Positions 1 through 9,066 of a stretch of DNA of 64,000 bases are shown piece after piece. The first letter of the stretch is position 1. Each line of letters opens with the position of its first letter. The translations under genes were made by a program, and so were the position numbers. The notes under the pieces are model-generated. The model was not told where the DNA came from. It did not search any database and saw only the letters and a list, made by a program, of their open reading frames with translations. Origin of the DNA: Bacillus methanolicus (GTDB lineage Bacteria; Bacillota; Bacilli; Bacillales; Cytobacillaceae); NCBI RefSeq assembly GCF_028888695.1, contig NZ_PNFF01000002.1:1-64000 (forward strand), given 5' to 3'.

Positions 1-13
1 GGAGGTGTTTAAT

Positions 14-691
14 ATGAGAAGAGTAATGTTGATAGCCGGGATATGCGGGCTTGCCGCATTAACCGCCTGCAACAATAATGATACTGCAGCAGACAGAGAT
101 TTATTTAATGACACTGGAAATACGATAAATGTTAATGACCAGCGTGCAGAACTTTACAACCGGGATGATAATCGCGGTTTAAGAAACGTAAGTGAAGATT
201 TTGGCTATGTTCGCCACCAACGAAGCGGAATTCTTGGAGATGGCGGTTCAAACGACCATTATGCAGCGATTGACAGGGAACAGCTTGCAGATATTATCGG
301 CAAATACTGTACAGATGTTCCGAATGTCGATGATGTATCGACTCTCGTAACAGATGAAGAAGTATTGGTTGTTTATAATACTGACTCTAAAGACCGTTTT
401 GAAACTGCTGATCAAGTTAAGAAAATGGCTATGTCTGTAGTGCCGCGGTGGTACCATGTTTATGTTACTGATGATGAAAGATTAAGAAAAAATGTTGAAA
501 ACTTTGCCACTCTTGATTCAGACAGCAAGAACGTTGATTCGATGATAGATGGAATCGTGAAACGGATGTTAAAATCCCCTCAAGGACGAGAAATGAGCGA
601 GGGTGAAAATGCCAACGGCGAATCCCGTGGTGAAACGAACGATAATTTAGATCGGGACGACATAAGAGAAAAAACAAAGACTGGAAAGTAA
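14..691 (+). CDS. YhcN/YlaJ family sporulation lipoprotein (YutC-like)
   Basis: This 225-residue protein has a hydrophobic N-terminal signal ending in the lipobox L-T-A-C at about residues 15-18, so it is predicted to be lipid-anchored. The rest is hydrophilic and acidic with an Asp/Lys-rich tail. The middle part (VLVVYNTDSK, VVPRWYHVYVTDD) resembles the YhcN/YlaJ spore lipoprotein family. The start was put at position 14 because GGAGGTG lies just upstream; the GTG at position 5 sits inside that ribosome-binding site. Its position next to lipA matches yutC in B. subtilis. The exact function of this family is not established. The 5' side of the locus is cut by the window edge, so a larger operon cannot be excluded. 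Confidence 0.75.
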   Translation: MRRVMLIAGICGLAALTACNNNDTAADRDLFNDTGNTINVNDQRAELYNRDDNRGLRNVSEDFGYVRHQRSGILGDGGSNDHYAAIDREQLADIIGKYCTDVPNVDDVSTLVTDEEVLVVYNTDSKDRFETADQVKKMAMSVVPRWYHVYVTDDERLRKNVENFATLDSDSKNVDSMIDGIVKRMLKSPQGREMSEGENANGESRGETNDNLDRDDIREKTKTGK

Positions 692-725
692 AATTATGCC
701 TTTAATCGTATTTCTTAAATCAAAG

Positions 726-757
726 AAGAGTTCAGCCAAATCAGCTGAACTCTTTCA
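726..757 (+). terminator. Intrinsic terminator after the YhcN-like gene
   Basis: An 11-bp perfect stem (AAGAGTTCAGC / GCTGAACTCTT) with a 7-nt loop is followed by a short T-rich stretch. It lies 35 nt after the stop codon of the lipoprotein gene. Confidence 0.75.
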
Positions 758-771
758 CTTATCTTGAACTT

Positions 772-916
772 CGAGGCGCTTACGCTTTTCTATTGTCTAG
801 CTCCACAAAGAACGCTTCGGCAGTGATACATCGCACGAAGGAAAGCGTTAGCTTTTCGAGGAGCGCCTGGGCCCTCAAGGTCGCTTCGGTCCTGATCGGA
901 GCGCTTGCGCATTTCT
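772..916. repeat. Intergenic structured repeat of about 145 bp
   Basis: The sequence between the terminator and lipA is GC-richer than its surroundings and contains many short self-complementary pieces. GCGCTTACGCTTTTCT near its left end is nearly repeated as GCGCTTGCGCATTTCT at its right end, and GAAAGCGTTAGCTTTTC sits in the middle. It contains no plausible ORF. From memory, similar blocks with TTGTCTAGCTCC and GTCGCTTCGGTCC cores are scattered in intergenic regions of Bacillus-type genomes. I see only one copy here, so its repetitive nature is inferred. Confidence 0.5.
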
Positions 917-918
917 AA

Positions 919-1839
919 TTACTGTGCTTGTTTGGCTTCTTGATCACCGAGAAGCTGTTTCTTCTTTGACGCTGCGTTTACTTGCTCATCAGCATGGTAG
1001 GAAGATCGTACAAGCGGGCCTGCCTCACAATGGCTGAATCCTTTTGAAAGGGCAATATCTCTTAATTCCCGGAATTCATCGGGGTGGTAATATTTCACAA
1101 CACGCAGATGATTTCGGGTCGGCTGCAAATACTGTCCAATGGTTAAAATGTCAACATGGTTAGCCCTTAGATCATCCATTGTTTGCAAAATTTCTTCGCG
1201 AGTTTCTCCTAATCCAATCATCATACTTGATTTTGTTGGAATATCTGGCTGCAACTCTTTGGCCCTACGCAAAAATTCGAGAGAGCGTTCATATGTAGCT
1301 CTTGCACGAACTCTTGGTGTAAGCCTGCGAACCGTTTCAATGTTATGGTTTAAAATATCCGGACGCGCGTCCATAAGCGTTTTTAAATTTTCATAAACTC
1401 CTCCCATATCAGAAGGAAGAACTTCAATCGTTGTAAACGGATTTTTTCTGCGAATCGCCCTTACAGTTTCCGCAAAAACAGCTGCGCCTCCATCTTTGAG
1501 GTCATCACGGGCTACCGCTGTGACAACTACGTGCTTCAAATTTATTAAGCTTACAGAATCCGCTACCCGTTCCGGCTCTTTCCAGTCAAGCTCTGTCGGG
1601 AGCCCTGTTTTAACGGCACAGAATCGGCATGCACGGGTACATACATCGCCTAAAATCATAAACGTAGCGGTTCTTCTTACCGCCCAACATTCATGAATGT
1701 TAGGGCATTTTGCTTCTTCACAAACTGTGTGAAGATTTTTTTCACGCATCATCTTTTTCAAGCCCGTATAATTTTCATTTGTATTTAATTTTATTTTTAA
1801 CCAATCCGGTTTACGCAATAGATCTTCATTCTTGCTCAT
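919..1839 (-). CDS. lipA: Lipoyl synthase
   Basis: Radical-SAM enzyme that inserts two sulfur atoms into protein-bound octanoyl groups to make lipoyl cofactors. Both iron-sulfur clusters are visible: the auxiliary-cluster cysteines C-x4-C-x5-C ([12 protein letters not shown], about residues 40-51) and the radical-SAM CTRACRFC motif (about residues 67-74), plus the C-terminal RSSYHA serine motif. Length is 306 residues from the chosen start, typical for the family. The start MSKNED is preferred over an ATG six codons upstream because GGAGTGGAAG lies just before it. The gene is divergent from lytH, as in B. subtilis. A lipoylated client, GcvH, is encoded near 23.6 kb. Confidence 0.96.
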   Translation of the reverse strand: MSKNEDLLRKPDWLKIKLNTNENYTGLKKMMREKNLHTVCEEAKCPNIHECWAVRRTATFMILGDVCTRACRFCAVKTGLPTELDWKEPERVADSVSLINLKHVVVTAVARDDLKDGGAAVFAETVRAIRRKNPFTTIEVLPSDMGGVYENLKTLMDARPDILNHNIETVRRLTPRVRARATYERSLEFLRRAKELQPDIPTKSSMMIGLGETREEILQTMDDLRANHVDILTIGQYLQPTRNHLRVVKYYHPDEFRELRDIALSKGFSHCEAGPLVRSSYHADEQVNAASKKKQLLGDQEAKQAQ

Positions 1840-2027
1840 ATCTTCCACTCCATTCATCTGAAAAAAGCCAGATATACATTCATATTAAAGAGCTTCTAAA
1901 GCCACATTATCATAATAAAATTAACAGGACAAGCGGGACGATTTGTGATTACCATTTATTAATATTTATTAATTTGCCATTGTTTCACAAACTATTCCTG
2001 CAGACTAATTACAAAGGGTGGATTCTT

Positions 2028-3017
2028 ATGAGGTTTCTTCTTATTTTACCATTATTGTTTTCGGTTTTCTTTCCCTCACTGAGCGCAAGGGCGGATGAAG
2101 TGCCTGATATTTATGCAAAAAGAATGGAATTATATAAGAGGGTTGAAGCGACAACAAATATTCCGTGGTATTATCTGGCGGCAATTGACCAATATGAAAG
2201 AAACTTACGCCAAGCGCGTCGGGATCTTCCAAAAGCTGAAGGGGCGATCGGAATTTATTTCAGGCCTGAAGAATGGGCAGGAATATTAAATCCGGATCCG
2301 GCTGATGAAAATCCGATTTCCATTCAATTTTTTGAAGGAATCGGAGTAGATGGAAATGGAGACGGAAAGGCGAGACTCTCGGATGAGGAGGATGTTTTGT
2401 ATGCATTCGCCAATTTCCTCCTCTCATACGGGACAGATCATGATAATATTAAAATTGGACTATGGGATTATTATAAAAGGGATAAAACTGTCGGGATCAT
2501 AATCGGAAAGGCAAGAATATATCATCATTTTGGCCGCATTGATCTTGATGCACATTCATTTCCGGTTCCATTACGCAGCAACTACAGCTATAAAAACACT
2601 TGGGGAAGTGCCCGGGGCTGGGGCGGCCGCCGTATTCACGAAGGCACAGATATTTTTGCAGACTACGGTGTTCCTGTTCGGGCAACCTCCTACGGCATTG
2701 TTGAAATGAAAGGTTGGAATAGATATGGCGGATGGCGTATCGGAATCCGTGATATTAACAACACTTATCATTATTATGCGCATTTAAGCGGATTTGCAAA
2801 GGATATGAAAGTTGGACAAATTGTAGAGCCCGGAACGCTGATAGGCGGCGTGGGCAGTTCCGGCTACGGCCCTCCGGGGACATCCGGCAAATTTCCTCCT
2901 CATTTGCACTATGGAATGTATAAAGACAACGGTTATACCGAGTGGTCATTCGATCCTTACCCGCATTTAAAATTGTGGGAGCGGCAAGAACGACAGAAAG
3001 TACGGAAAAAGAAGTAA
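2028..3017 (+). CDS. lytH: LytH-like peptidoglycan L-Ala-D-Glu endopeptidase (M23 family)
   Basis: A 329-residue exported peptidase with a signal peptide over about residues 1-26. The C-terminal half is a LytM/M23 metallopeptidase domain carrying the zinc ligands HEGTD, then HYYAHL and HLHYG. In B. subtilis LytH (YunA) removes stem peptides from spore cortex glycan late in sporulation, and length, order and lipA neighbour agree with that. The ATG at 2028 follows AAAGGGTGG; an ORF open further upstream has no ribosome-binding site and would bury the signal peptide. Identity as LytH rests on synteny and domain layout; another M23 peptidase of similar shape is the alternative. Confidence 0.88.
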   Translation: MRFLLILPLLFSVFFPSLSARADEVPDIYAKRMELYKRVEATTNIPWYYLAAIDQYERNLRQARRDLPKAEGAIGIYFRPEEWAGILNPDPADENPISIQFFEGIGVDGNGDGKARLSDEEDVLYAFANFLLSYGTDHDNIKIGLWDYYKRDKTVGIIIGKARIYHHFGRIDLDAHSFPVPLRSNYSYKNTWGSARGWGGRRIHEGTDIFADYGVPVRATSYGIVEMKGWNRYGGWRIGIRDINNTYHYYAHLSGFAKDMKVGQIVEPGTLIGGVGSSGYGPPGTSGKFPPHLHYGMYKDNGYTEWSFDPYPHLKLWERQERQKVRKKK

Positions 3018-3036
3018 AAATTCATACCGAAAAATG

Positions 3037-3066
3037 GGGCTGTTCGGAATGAGACAGTCCTTTTTC
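3037..3066 (+). terminator. Terminator after lytH
   Basis: A 7-bp stem GGGCTGT / ACAGTCC (one G-T pair) with a 10-nt loop, followed by TTTTTC, 20 nt after the lytH stop. Confidence 0.75.
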
Positions 3067-3197
3067 TATTGGAGAATAATTTTTTAATATACCGAAATAT
3101 TAAATTAGCTATTACACACAGCTAATTATTATAATTTTCCCATTCAAAAAAATTTTCATATTTTTATCGTAGACGATAAGGAGAAAATATTGTGCAA

Positions 3198-3212
3198 TAT
3201 TGTCAGAAAATT
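3198..3212 (+). promoter_or_regulatory. CodY-type box upstream of the liv operon
   Basis: TATTGTCAGAAAATT matches the CodY consensus AATTTTCWGAAAATT at 13 of 15 positions. It lies about 90 nt before livJ. CodY represses branched-chain amino acid uptake when these amino acids are plentiful, so the position fits. No T-box or riboswitch fold was seen in the leader. Binding is inferred from motif match alone. Confidence 0.55.
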
Positions 3213-3300
3213 GATTCTTTTCCCAAGAATCAGCTTCTTCTGCTTACTTAGTACTTACGGAGGATCATAAGCAAGAAAAAAATTTTTAGGGGGGTAAAGT

Positions 3301-4479
3301 ATGAGAAAAAGAAAATTAACAGGAATTTTTATGTCGCTTATGTTAGCTGCAGGTGTATTGGCAGGCTGCGGCGGAAAAAGCGAGAAAACATCAGGAGGCA
3401 AAGAAGGCGATACGATCAAAATTGGTGCCAATCTTGAATTGTCAGGCGGCGTTGCCTCTTACGGACAATCGATTGCGGAAGGTCTGGAGCTCGCACTTGA
3501 TGAAATTAATAAAGAGGGTATTGACGGCAAAAAACTTGAAATTGTCAAAATTGATAACAAGTCAGACGCAGCTGAAGCAACAAGCGCCGCCATTAAGCTT
3601 GTCAGCCAGGAAAAAGTAGCGGCAATGGTCGGTGCTGCTACAAGTACAAATACGCTTGCACAAGTACAAGTTGCCCAAGATAACAAAATACCGCTTATTA
3701 CTCCGACTGGAACAAATCCAACTATTACAACAAAAGACGGAAAAGTAAACGAGTATGTCTTCAGAACATGCTTTATAGATCCATTCCAAGGAACAGTGGC
3801 AGCAAACTTTGCAACTAAAGAACTGGGTGTTAAAAATGCAGCTGTCCTTATCGACAGTGCAAGTGATTATTCAAAAGGACTTGCTGCTTCATTTAAAGAA
3901 TCATTTAAGAAAAACGGCGGAGAAATCATTGCAGAAGAAGCATATGTAGCAAAAGATACTGACTTCCGTGCAACATTAACGCGAATCAAATCAAAAAATC
4001 CGGAATTTGTCTATTTACCAGGTTATTATGAAGAAGTTGGCCTTATTTTGAAACAAGCTCGCGAAATTGGCCTTGATGTTCCGTTTATGGGCGGCGACGG
4101 CTGGGATTCACCGAAGCTTGTTGAAATTGGCGGTGCGGACGCACTCAAAAATACTTATATTACAAACCACTATTCTTCCGGTGACCCTGACAAAAAGATT
4201 CAGGATTTTGTAAAAGCATTTAAAGCAAAATTTAATAACAAATCACCGGATGGTTTTGCTGCTCTCGGTTACGACACAGCGTACTTGCTTGCAGATGCTA
4301 TCAAACGTGCCGGAAGTGCTGATCCTGAAAAAATTAAAGAAGCTCTTGCAGAAACAAAAGATCTTGAGCTTGTATCAGGTAAAATTACCCTTAATGAAAA
4401 CCACGATCCGGTAAAATCTGCTTCGATCCTAAAATACGAAAATGGAGAGCAGAAATTTGAAACAAAAGTAAATCCATAA
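3301..4479 (+). CDS. livJ: Branched-chain amino acid ABC transporter, substrate-binding lipoprotein
   Basis: A 392-residue lipoprotein with lipobox LAGC at about residues 20-23, followed by a Gly/Lys/Ser-rich linker and a periplasmic-binding-protein type I fold (KIGANLELSGG, VAAMVGAATSTNTLA, IPLITPTGTNP). It is the extracytoplasmic receptor of the liv importer encoded directly downstream. Translation starts after the strong AGGGGGGTAAAG site. A strong hairpin separates it from livH, consistent with the receptor being made in excess over the membrane parts. The specificity (leucine, isoleucine, valine or a related compound) is inferred from the operon. Confidence 0.93.
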   Translation: MRKRKLTGIFMSLMLAAGVLAGCGGKSEKTSGGKEGDTIKIGANLELSGGVASYGQSIAEGLELALDEINKEGIDGKKLEIVKIDNKSDAAEATSAAIKLVSQEKVAAMVGAATSTNTLAQVQVAQDNKIPLITPTGTNPTITTKDGKVNEYVFRTCFIDPFQGTVAANFATKELGVKNAAVLIDSASDYSKGLAASFKESFKKNGGEIIAEEAYVAKDTDFRATLTRIKSKNPEFVYLPGYYEEVGLILKQAREIGLDVPFMGGDGWDSPKLVEIGGADALKNTYITNHYSSGDPDKKIQDFVKAFKAKFNNKSPDGFAALGYDTAYLLADAIKRAGSADPEKIKEALAETKDLELVSGKITLNENHDPVKSASILKYENGEQKFETKVNP

Positions 4480-4494
4480 AAATAGTTTCAAGAC

Positions 4495-4525
4495 GAATAG
4501 GGGGCATGTCCCCCTATTCTAGATT
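4495..4525 (+). terminator. Internal terminator/attenuator between livJ and livH
   Basis: A perfect 9-bp stem GAATAGGGG / CCCCTATTC with a 6-nt loop followed by TAGATTTTT. The following four genes share the strand and probably the transcript, so the hairpin likely lets part of the polymerases through and sets a high livJ to livHMGF ratio. Confidence 0.8.
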
Positions 4526-4580
4526 TTTAAGAGAATTCCAGAAAATGTACGTCAATTAGATCTGGCAGGGGAGTGAGAAA

Positions 4581-5459
4581 ATGGAATTCATTCAACAATT
4601 GGTAAACGGCATATCACTCGGCAGTATTTATGCACTCATTGCACTCGGTTATACGATGGTTTACGGGATTGTTAAACTGATAAACTTTGCTCATGGCGAC
4701 ATATTTATGATCGGTGCATTCGTTGGGTTCTATTCGATTACGATACTGGAACTCGGCTTTTTTCCATCATTAATTTTAGCAATGGTAGTATGCTCTATTT
4801 TTGGAGTATTAATTGAACGGATTGCCTATAAACCGTTGAGAAACGCGACGAGAATCGCAGCGCTTATTACGGCAATCGGTGTTTCCTTATTCTTAGAATA
4901 CGGTACAATTTATTTGCGGGGTGCACAGCCCGAAGCCTATCCGGGAGATGTTCTTCCTACAAAAAAACTTGACTTTTTAGGAATATCCATAAACAGTCAA
5001 TCATTATTCATTTTAGGTGTTTCTGTTTTTTTAATGATTTTGCTTCAATTTATTGTTCATAAAACAAAAATCGGAAAAGCGATGCGAGCTGTGTCTCACG
5101 ATGCTGATGCTGCAAGATTAATGGGCATCAACGTAGATAAAACGATTTCAGCAACTTTCGCAATCGGTTCTGCACTTGCCGGAGCAGCAGGTGTCATTTT
5201 TGGTACGTACTATGTAAAAATTGAACCTCTAATGGGGATTATTCCTGGTTTAAAAGCCTTCGTTGCTGCGGTATTAGGCGGGATCGGAATTATTCCGGGA
5301 GCCATGGTCGGAGGCCTTGTACTTGGGATTGTTGAAGCCTTCGTAAGTGCAACTGGATATTCCCTCTGGCGTGATGGGGTGGCCTTTGTCGTTCTAATCC
5401 TTATTCTAATTTTCCGTCCGTCCGGCATATTCGGGAAAAATATAAGAGAAAAAGTTTAG
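4581..5459 (+). CDS. livH: Branched-chain amino acid ABC transporter permease LivH
   Basis: A 292-residue membrane protein with about eight hydrophobic segments and typical LivH motifs (IPQ-type start ISLGSIYALIALGYTMVYGI, INFAHGD near residue 40, and GLKAFVAAVLGGIG near residue 225 that contacts the ATPases). Ribosome-binding site AGGGGAGTGAG. It forms the transmembrane channel with LivM. The next gene follows after 14 nt. Confidence 0.93.
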   Translation: MEFIQQLVNGISLGSIYALIALGYTMVYGIVKLINFAHGDIFMIGAFVGFYSITILELGFFPSLILAMVVCSIFGVLIERIAYKPLRNATRIAALITAIGVSLFLEYGTIYLRGAQPEAYPGDVLPTKKLDFLGISINSQSLFILGVSVFLMILLQFIVHKTKIGKAMRAVSHDADAARLMGINVDKTISATFAIGSALAGAAGVIFGTYYVKIEPLMGIIPGLKAFVAAVLGGIGIIPGAMVGGLVLGIVEAFVSATGYSLWRDGVAFVVLILILIFRPSGIFGKNIREKV

Positions 5460-5473
5460 GGGGAAACGATACC

Positions 5474-6448
5474 ATGGCAATCATCAAGCAATCAAAAGGA
5501 TTTTGGCTCTCGATTATACTGTCCCTTGCAGTATTTTCAGCCGTTCAGTTCTTAATCACAGGTGAGTATTTAAATCCTTTTTATGAAAATACTTTATTCT
5601 TAATTGCAATCAACATTATTCTTGCAGTCAGTCTTCATCTGATCATCGGGATTACCGGACAGTTTTCCATTGGCCATGCAGGCTTTCTTGCGGTAGGAGC
5701 TTACGCTTCAGCCATTATAACAATGAAATTTCAACTGCCATTTGGACTTGCCTTATTAGGTGGCGGGATTGTTGCCGGCTTGGCGGGACTTATTATCGGA
5801 ATTCCAACTCTCCGCTTGAAAGGAGACTACTTAGCAATTGCAACACTTGGTTTTGGTGAAATTGTCCGAATTTCCCTCTTAAATATTGATTATGTAGGCG
5901 GGGCGAGCGGAATGCAGGTATCCCACCTTGCTACATGGCCATGGGTGTTCGGCGGAATGCTTTTTACCATTTTAGCAATTGCCAACTTTACAAATTCAAC
6001 GCACGGACGAGCATGCCTATCCATTCGAGAGAATGAGATTGCTGCCGATGCAATGGGAATTAACACAACTTTTTATAAGGTAGCCGCTTTTGTAATCGGT
6101 TCCTTTTTTGCCGGTATTGCCGGGGGTCTATACGCCCATAATTTCTATATTATCCAACCGACAAATTTCGGTTTCTTAAAGTCATTTGATATATTGATTT
6201 TTGTCGTTCTCGGCGGATTGGGCAGTTTGTCAGGATCTGTCATTGCGGCCATTTTACTGACGATTATTTCCACATTTCTTCAAGATTATCCGGAAACAAG
6301 AATGATTATATACAGTCTCGTGCTTATCGTTACGATGCTTTACCGCCCACAAGGATTGATGGGAACGAAGGAATTGACATCGTTCTTCAAAAAACAGAAA
6401 GCTGTTGAAGGGGGAACAGGGAATGGCAGCAAACACACCGTTGCTTAA
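5474..6448 (+). CDS. livM: Branched-chain amino acid ABC transporter permease LivM
   Basis: A 324-residue polytopic membrane protein of the LivM family, with the conserved GHAGFLAVGAYASA stretch and a late FDILIFVVLGGLGSLSG coupling segment. It pairs with LivH. Ribosome-binding site GGGGGAAACG. Its 3' end overlaps livG by 26 nt, which suggests coupled translation. Confidence 0.93.
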   Translation: MAIIKQSKGFWLSIILSLAVFSAVQFLITGEYLNPFYENTLFLIAINIILAVSLHLIIGITGQFSIGHAGFLAVGAYASAIITMKFQLPFGLALLGGGIVAGLAGLIIGIPTLRLKGDYLAIATLGFGEIVRISLLNIDYVGGASGMQVSHLATWPWVFGGMLFTILAIANFTNSTHGRACLSIRENEIAADAMGINTTFYKVAAFVIGSFFAGIAGGLYAHNFYIIQPTNFGFLKSFDILIFVVLGGLGSLSGSVIAAILLTIISTFLQDYPETRMIIYSLVLIVTMLYRPQGLMGTKELTSFFKKQKAVEGGTGNGSKHTVA

Positions 6449-7202
6449 AGTTCAAAACGCAGGGATTCAGTTTGGTGGTTTAAAGGCTGTTTCCGACGTT
6501 AACATTGAAATAGAAAAAGGGAAACTTGTCGGCTTGATCGGACCGAATGGAGCGGGAAAAACGACCTTTTTTAACCTTTTGACAGGTGTATACGTACCGA
6601 CAGAAGGCGGTATTTATTTAAATGGAGAAAAGTTGAACGGATTGCCTCCGTATAAAATTACCCGCAAAGGAATCAGCCGGACGTTTCAAAATATTCGCCT
6701 GTTCTCTGAACTCTCAGTTCTAGATAATGTAAAAATTGCTTACCATTCACTTGCAAAGCATTCCATCTTAAGTTCCATTTTTCGTTTGCCTTCCCACTTT
6801 TCAGGGGAAAAAGAGATGGAAGAAAAAGCAATTGAGTTTTTAAAAATTTTTAATTTAGAAAGCTACAAATATGAAAAAGCGAAAAATCTTCCTTATGGAC
6901 AGCAGAGGCGGTTGGAAATTGCCCGGGCGCTTGCGGCACATCCAAAATTGCTTCTTCTGGATGAACCCGCAGCGGGAATGAATCCTCAGGAAACAAAAGA
7001 TCTAATGAATTTAATCGCTTTTATCCGCGAACGATTTGATTTGACTGTTTTACTGATTGAGCATGACATGCAGCTTGTTATGGGAGTTTGTGAACATATT
7101 TATGTGCTTGATCACGGTCAGTTGATCGCCCAAGGAACGCCGGAGGAAATCAAGAATAACCCGAAAGTAATTGAGGCGTATCTAGGCGAGGAGGTATCAT
7201 AA
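6423..7202 (+). CDS. livG: Branched-chain amino acid ABC transporter ATPase LivG
   Basis: A 259-residue ABC ATPase with Walker A GPNGAGKTT, an LPYGQQRRLEIARAL signature region, Walker B LLLLDEPAAGMNP and the switch histidine in LLIEHDM. The variant signature (YGQQRR in place of LSGGQ) is the LivG form. The start at 6423 has GGGGGAACAGGG upstream. Its stop overlaps the livF start as TAATG. Confidence 0.94.
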   Translation: MAANTPLLKVQNAGIQFGGLKAVSDVNIEIEKGKLVGLIGPNGAGKTTFFNLLTGVYVPTEGGIYLNGEKLNGLPPYKITRKGISRTFQNIRLFSELSVLDNVKIAYHSLAKHSILSSIFRLPSHFSGEKEMEEKAIEFLKIFNLESYKYEKAKNLPYGQQRRLEIARALAAHPKLLLLDEPAAGMNPQETKDLMNLIAFIRERFDLTVLLIEHDMQLVMGVCEHIYVLDHGQLIAQGTPEEIKNNPKVIEAYLGEEVS

Positions 7203-7909
7203 TGCTAAAAGTTGACGGAATAAATGTTTATTATGGAAATATTCAAGCGCTAAAAGGAGTATCCCTTAAAATTCATCAAGGAGAAATCGTAACACTTATC
7301 GGAGCTAACGGTGCGGGAAAAAGCACTTTGCTAAAGGCAATTTCAGGTTTGCTGAAACCAAAACAGGGAGATATCTTATTCGGAGGCCAATCCATTTCCG
7401 GAAAGCCGGCTCAAACGATCGTAAAGCTGGGAATTTCTCATGTACCTGAAGGCCGCAGAGTTTTCTCCAATATGAGTGTAGAAGAAAATCTTGAATTAGG
7501 TGCATTCTTGCGTAAAGATAAACAAGGCATTCAAGAGGATTTTAAAAAGGTATATGAATTATTCCCCCGCTTGTATGAACGCCGCAAGCAGCAGGCCGGT
7601 ACCTTATCAGGCGGAGAACAGCAAATGCTTGCAATGGGGCGCGCTTTAATGGCACGGCCAAAGCTCCTCCTTTTGGACGAGCCATCTATGGGTCTTGCCC
7701 CGCTGCTCGTAAAAACGATCTTTCGTATTATCGAAGAAATCAATTCAAATGGGACGACGATACTGCTTGTTGAACAAAATGCTCATATGGCACTTTCAAT
7801 AGCCCATCGAGCATATGTAATCGAAACGGGACGAGTCGTTTTATCAGGTTCGGCAAAAGAATTGAACGAAAGCGATCAAATCCGAATGGCATACTTGGGA
7901 GGTCATTAA
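7202..7909 (+). CDS. livF: Branched-chain amino acid ABC transporter ATPase LivF
   Basis: A 235-residue ABC ATPase with Walker A GANGAGKST, signature LSGGEQQMLAMGRAL and Walker B LLLLDEPSMGLAP. It forms the ATPase pair with LivG. It is the last gene of the five-gene liv operon, followed by a palindromic element that faces the convergent yunB. In the B. subtilis map lytH is directly followed by yunB, so this operon lies between them here. Confidence 0.94.
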   Translation: MLKVDGINVYYGNIQALKGVSLKIHQGEIVTLIGANGAGKSTLLKAISGLLKPKQGDILFGGQSISGKPAQTIVKLGISHVPEGRRVFSNMSVEENLELGAFLRKDKQGIQEDFKKVYELFPRLYERRKQQAGTLSGGEQQMLAMGRALMARPKLLLLDEPSMGLAPLLVKTIFRIIEEINSNGTTILLVEQNAHMALSIAHRAYVIETGRVVLSGSAKELNESDQIRMAYLGGH

Positions 7910-7978
7910 GAAGAATCAGGACGATCTGCTTCGTTCCATGCGTAATTTGAAAATCTATCAAACGGGGCTGACTAATTA

Positions 7979-8063
7979 AGGGTCCGGCTCCCTCCAACAT
8001 GACATATAGAATGGTTTTATTAGTGTCTGTCTTTATGTTGTATTGGGAGGGGTCTGACCCTTT
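7979..8063. repeat. Palindromic CTGACCC-family element between livF and yunB
   Basis: The left arm AAGGGTCCGGCTCCCTCCAA and the right arm TTGGGAGGGGTCTGACCCTT are nearly complementary and enclose about 45 nt. It sits between convergent genes and probably ends both transcripts. The same core recurs near 43.6, 50.0 and 51.4 kb. Confidence 0.6.
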
Positions 8064-8109
8064 GATTATTTGGCTGCAGATCATTGTTTATATGTTCATT
8101 CTTAACTTT

Positions 8110-8862
8110 TTATTCGTTTCCAGGCAGCTCAATGGAAGGAGAAGATTTTCCTCCACCCCCATTATAAAATTGCGGAACATCTCCTTCTTCATATACAGTA
8201 ACTAACGGTATATCCTGTATAATAGTCGTTACATCCGTAGAAAAAGGAAGGATAATTTGAACATCGACAACAAGATGCAAAACAACTTTAATTGCTGTAT
8301 TATTGATTCCAAATTCTTCAAATTCTGTCTTAATATCATAACCAACATTACCAATCGCATGAAACCTAATTGGAATTTGCGGACCGAGGTTTCCGAGCAA
8401 AGCATTATTGGTAGCCTGCCCGAGCGGGACATAATAGACAATTCCTTCTTGTTTGATCTCATCGGTCTCAATTTCAACATCCGCCAGTGTCTGTAAATCT
8501 TCTAAGTATCCTTTTTCTGCTTGCTTTAAATTTCTTTCAATCAAATTAACTGTTTCACCGGCAATCCGGTTAATTATCTCATTATTTAAGATGATACGTG
8601 ATTTTGAACCTTCGTTTGGAACGATAACAGGATTACCGCCCATTCCAACAGCTATTTTTTTATTAACTGCATTATTAATAACAAGAGTCGCTATTCTTCT
8701 TGTTTGGGTTTCCGCATAACTCCTTAAGGTTGGTTCTATGCCGTCATTGATGATCCATAACCCGGCTGCAGTTGAAAACGCGAAAAACACAAAAGTAAGC
8801 AAAAAAACATATCGAAAAGGCAGCGGGCCTTTCCGCGGCAGCCGGCCGCGAAATTTAGCCAA
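8110..8862 (-). CDS. yunB: Sporulation protein YunB
   Basis: A 250-residue protein with a basic N-terminus, one transmembrane segment at about residues 20-38 and a long extracytoplasmic part (AVGMGGNPVIVPNEGSKS, VPLGQATNNALLGNLGP). This arrangement and the sequence match YunB, needed for efficient sporulation in B. subtilis. The C-terminal tail is Gly/Ser/Pro-rich. RBS region GGGGGGATT precedes the ATG. Confidence 0.85.
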   Translation of the reverse strand: MAKFRGRLPRKGPLPFRYVFLLTFVFFAFSTAAGLWIINDGIEPTLRSYAETQTRRIATLVINNAVNKKIAVGMGGNPVIVPNEGSKSRIILNNEIINRIAGETVNLIERNLKQAEKGYLEDLQTLADVEIETDEIKQEGIVYYVPLGQATNNALLGNLGPQIPIRFHAIGNVGYDIKTEFEEFGINNTAIKVVLHLVVDVQIILPFSTDVTTIIQDIPLVTVYEEGDVPQFYNGGGGKSSPSIELPGNE

Positions 8863-9066
8863 AATAAATCCCCCCTTTACAAGCTATATGTATGCTGCAA
8901 AAGGGGGAAGTAGCGCAAAAATAAGAAAAATAATGTATGATCGTTTTAAAAATGTAGCGTCACACTCGTTAATGGCTAATGACGATTCATCCTTCAAATT
9001 GATTTCAGAAGGCTTACCTTTCTACCGTCCCTCTTCCAATATTCTAACAACCGGCCCGGCATGCCT

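Noticed and set aside
3060-3300. T-box leader before livJ
   Set aside because: No T-box motif and no antiterminator/terminator pair were seen; the CodY-like box is the better explanation.
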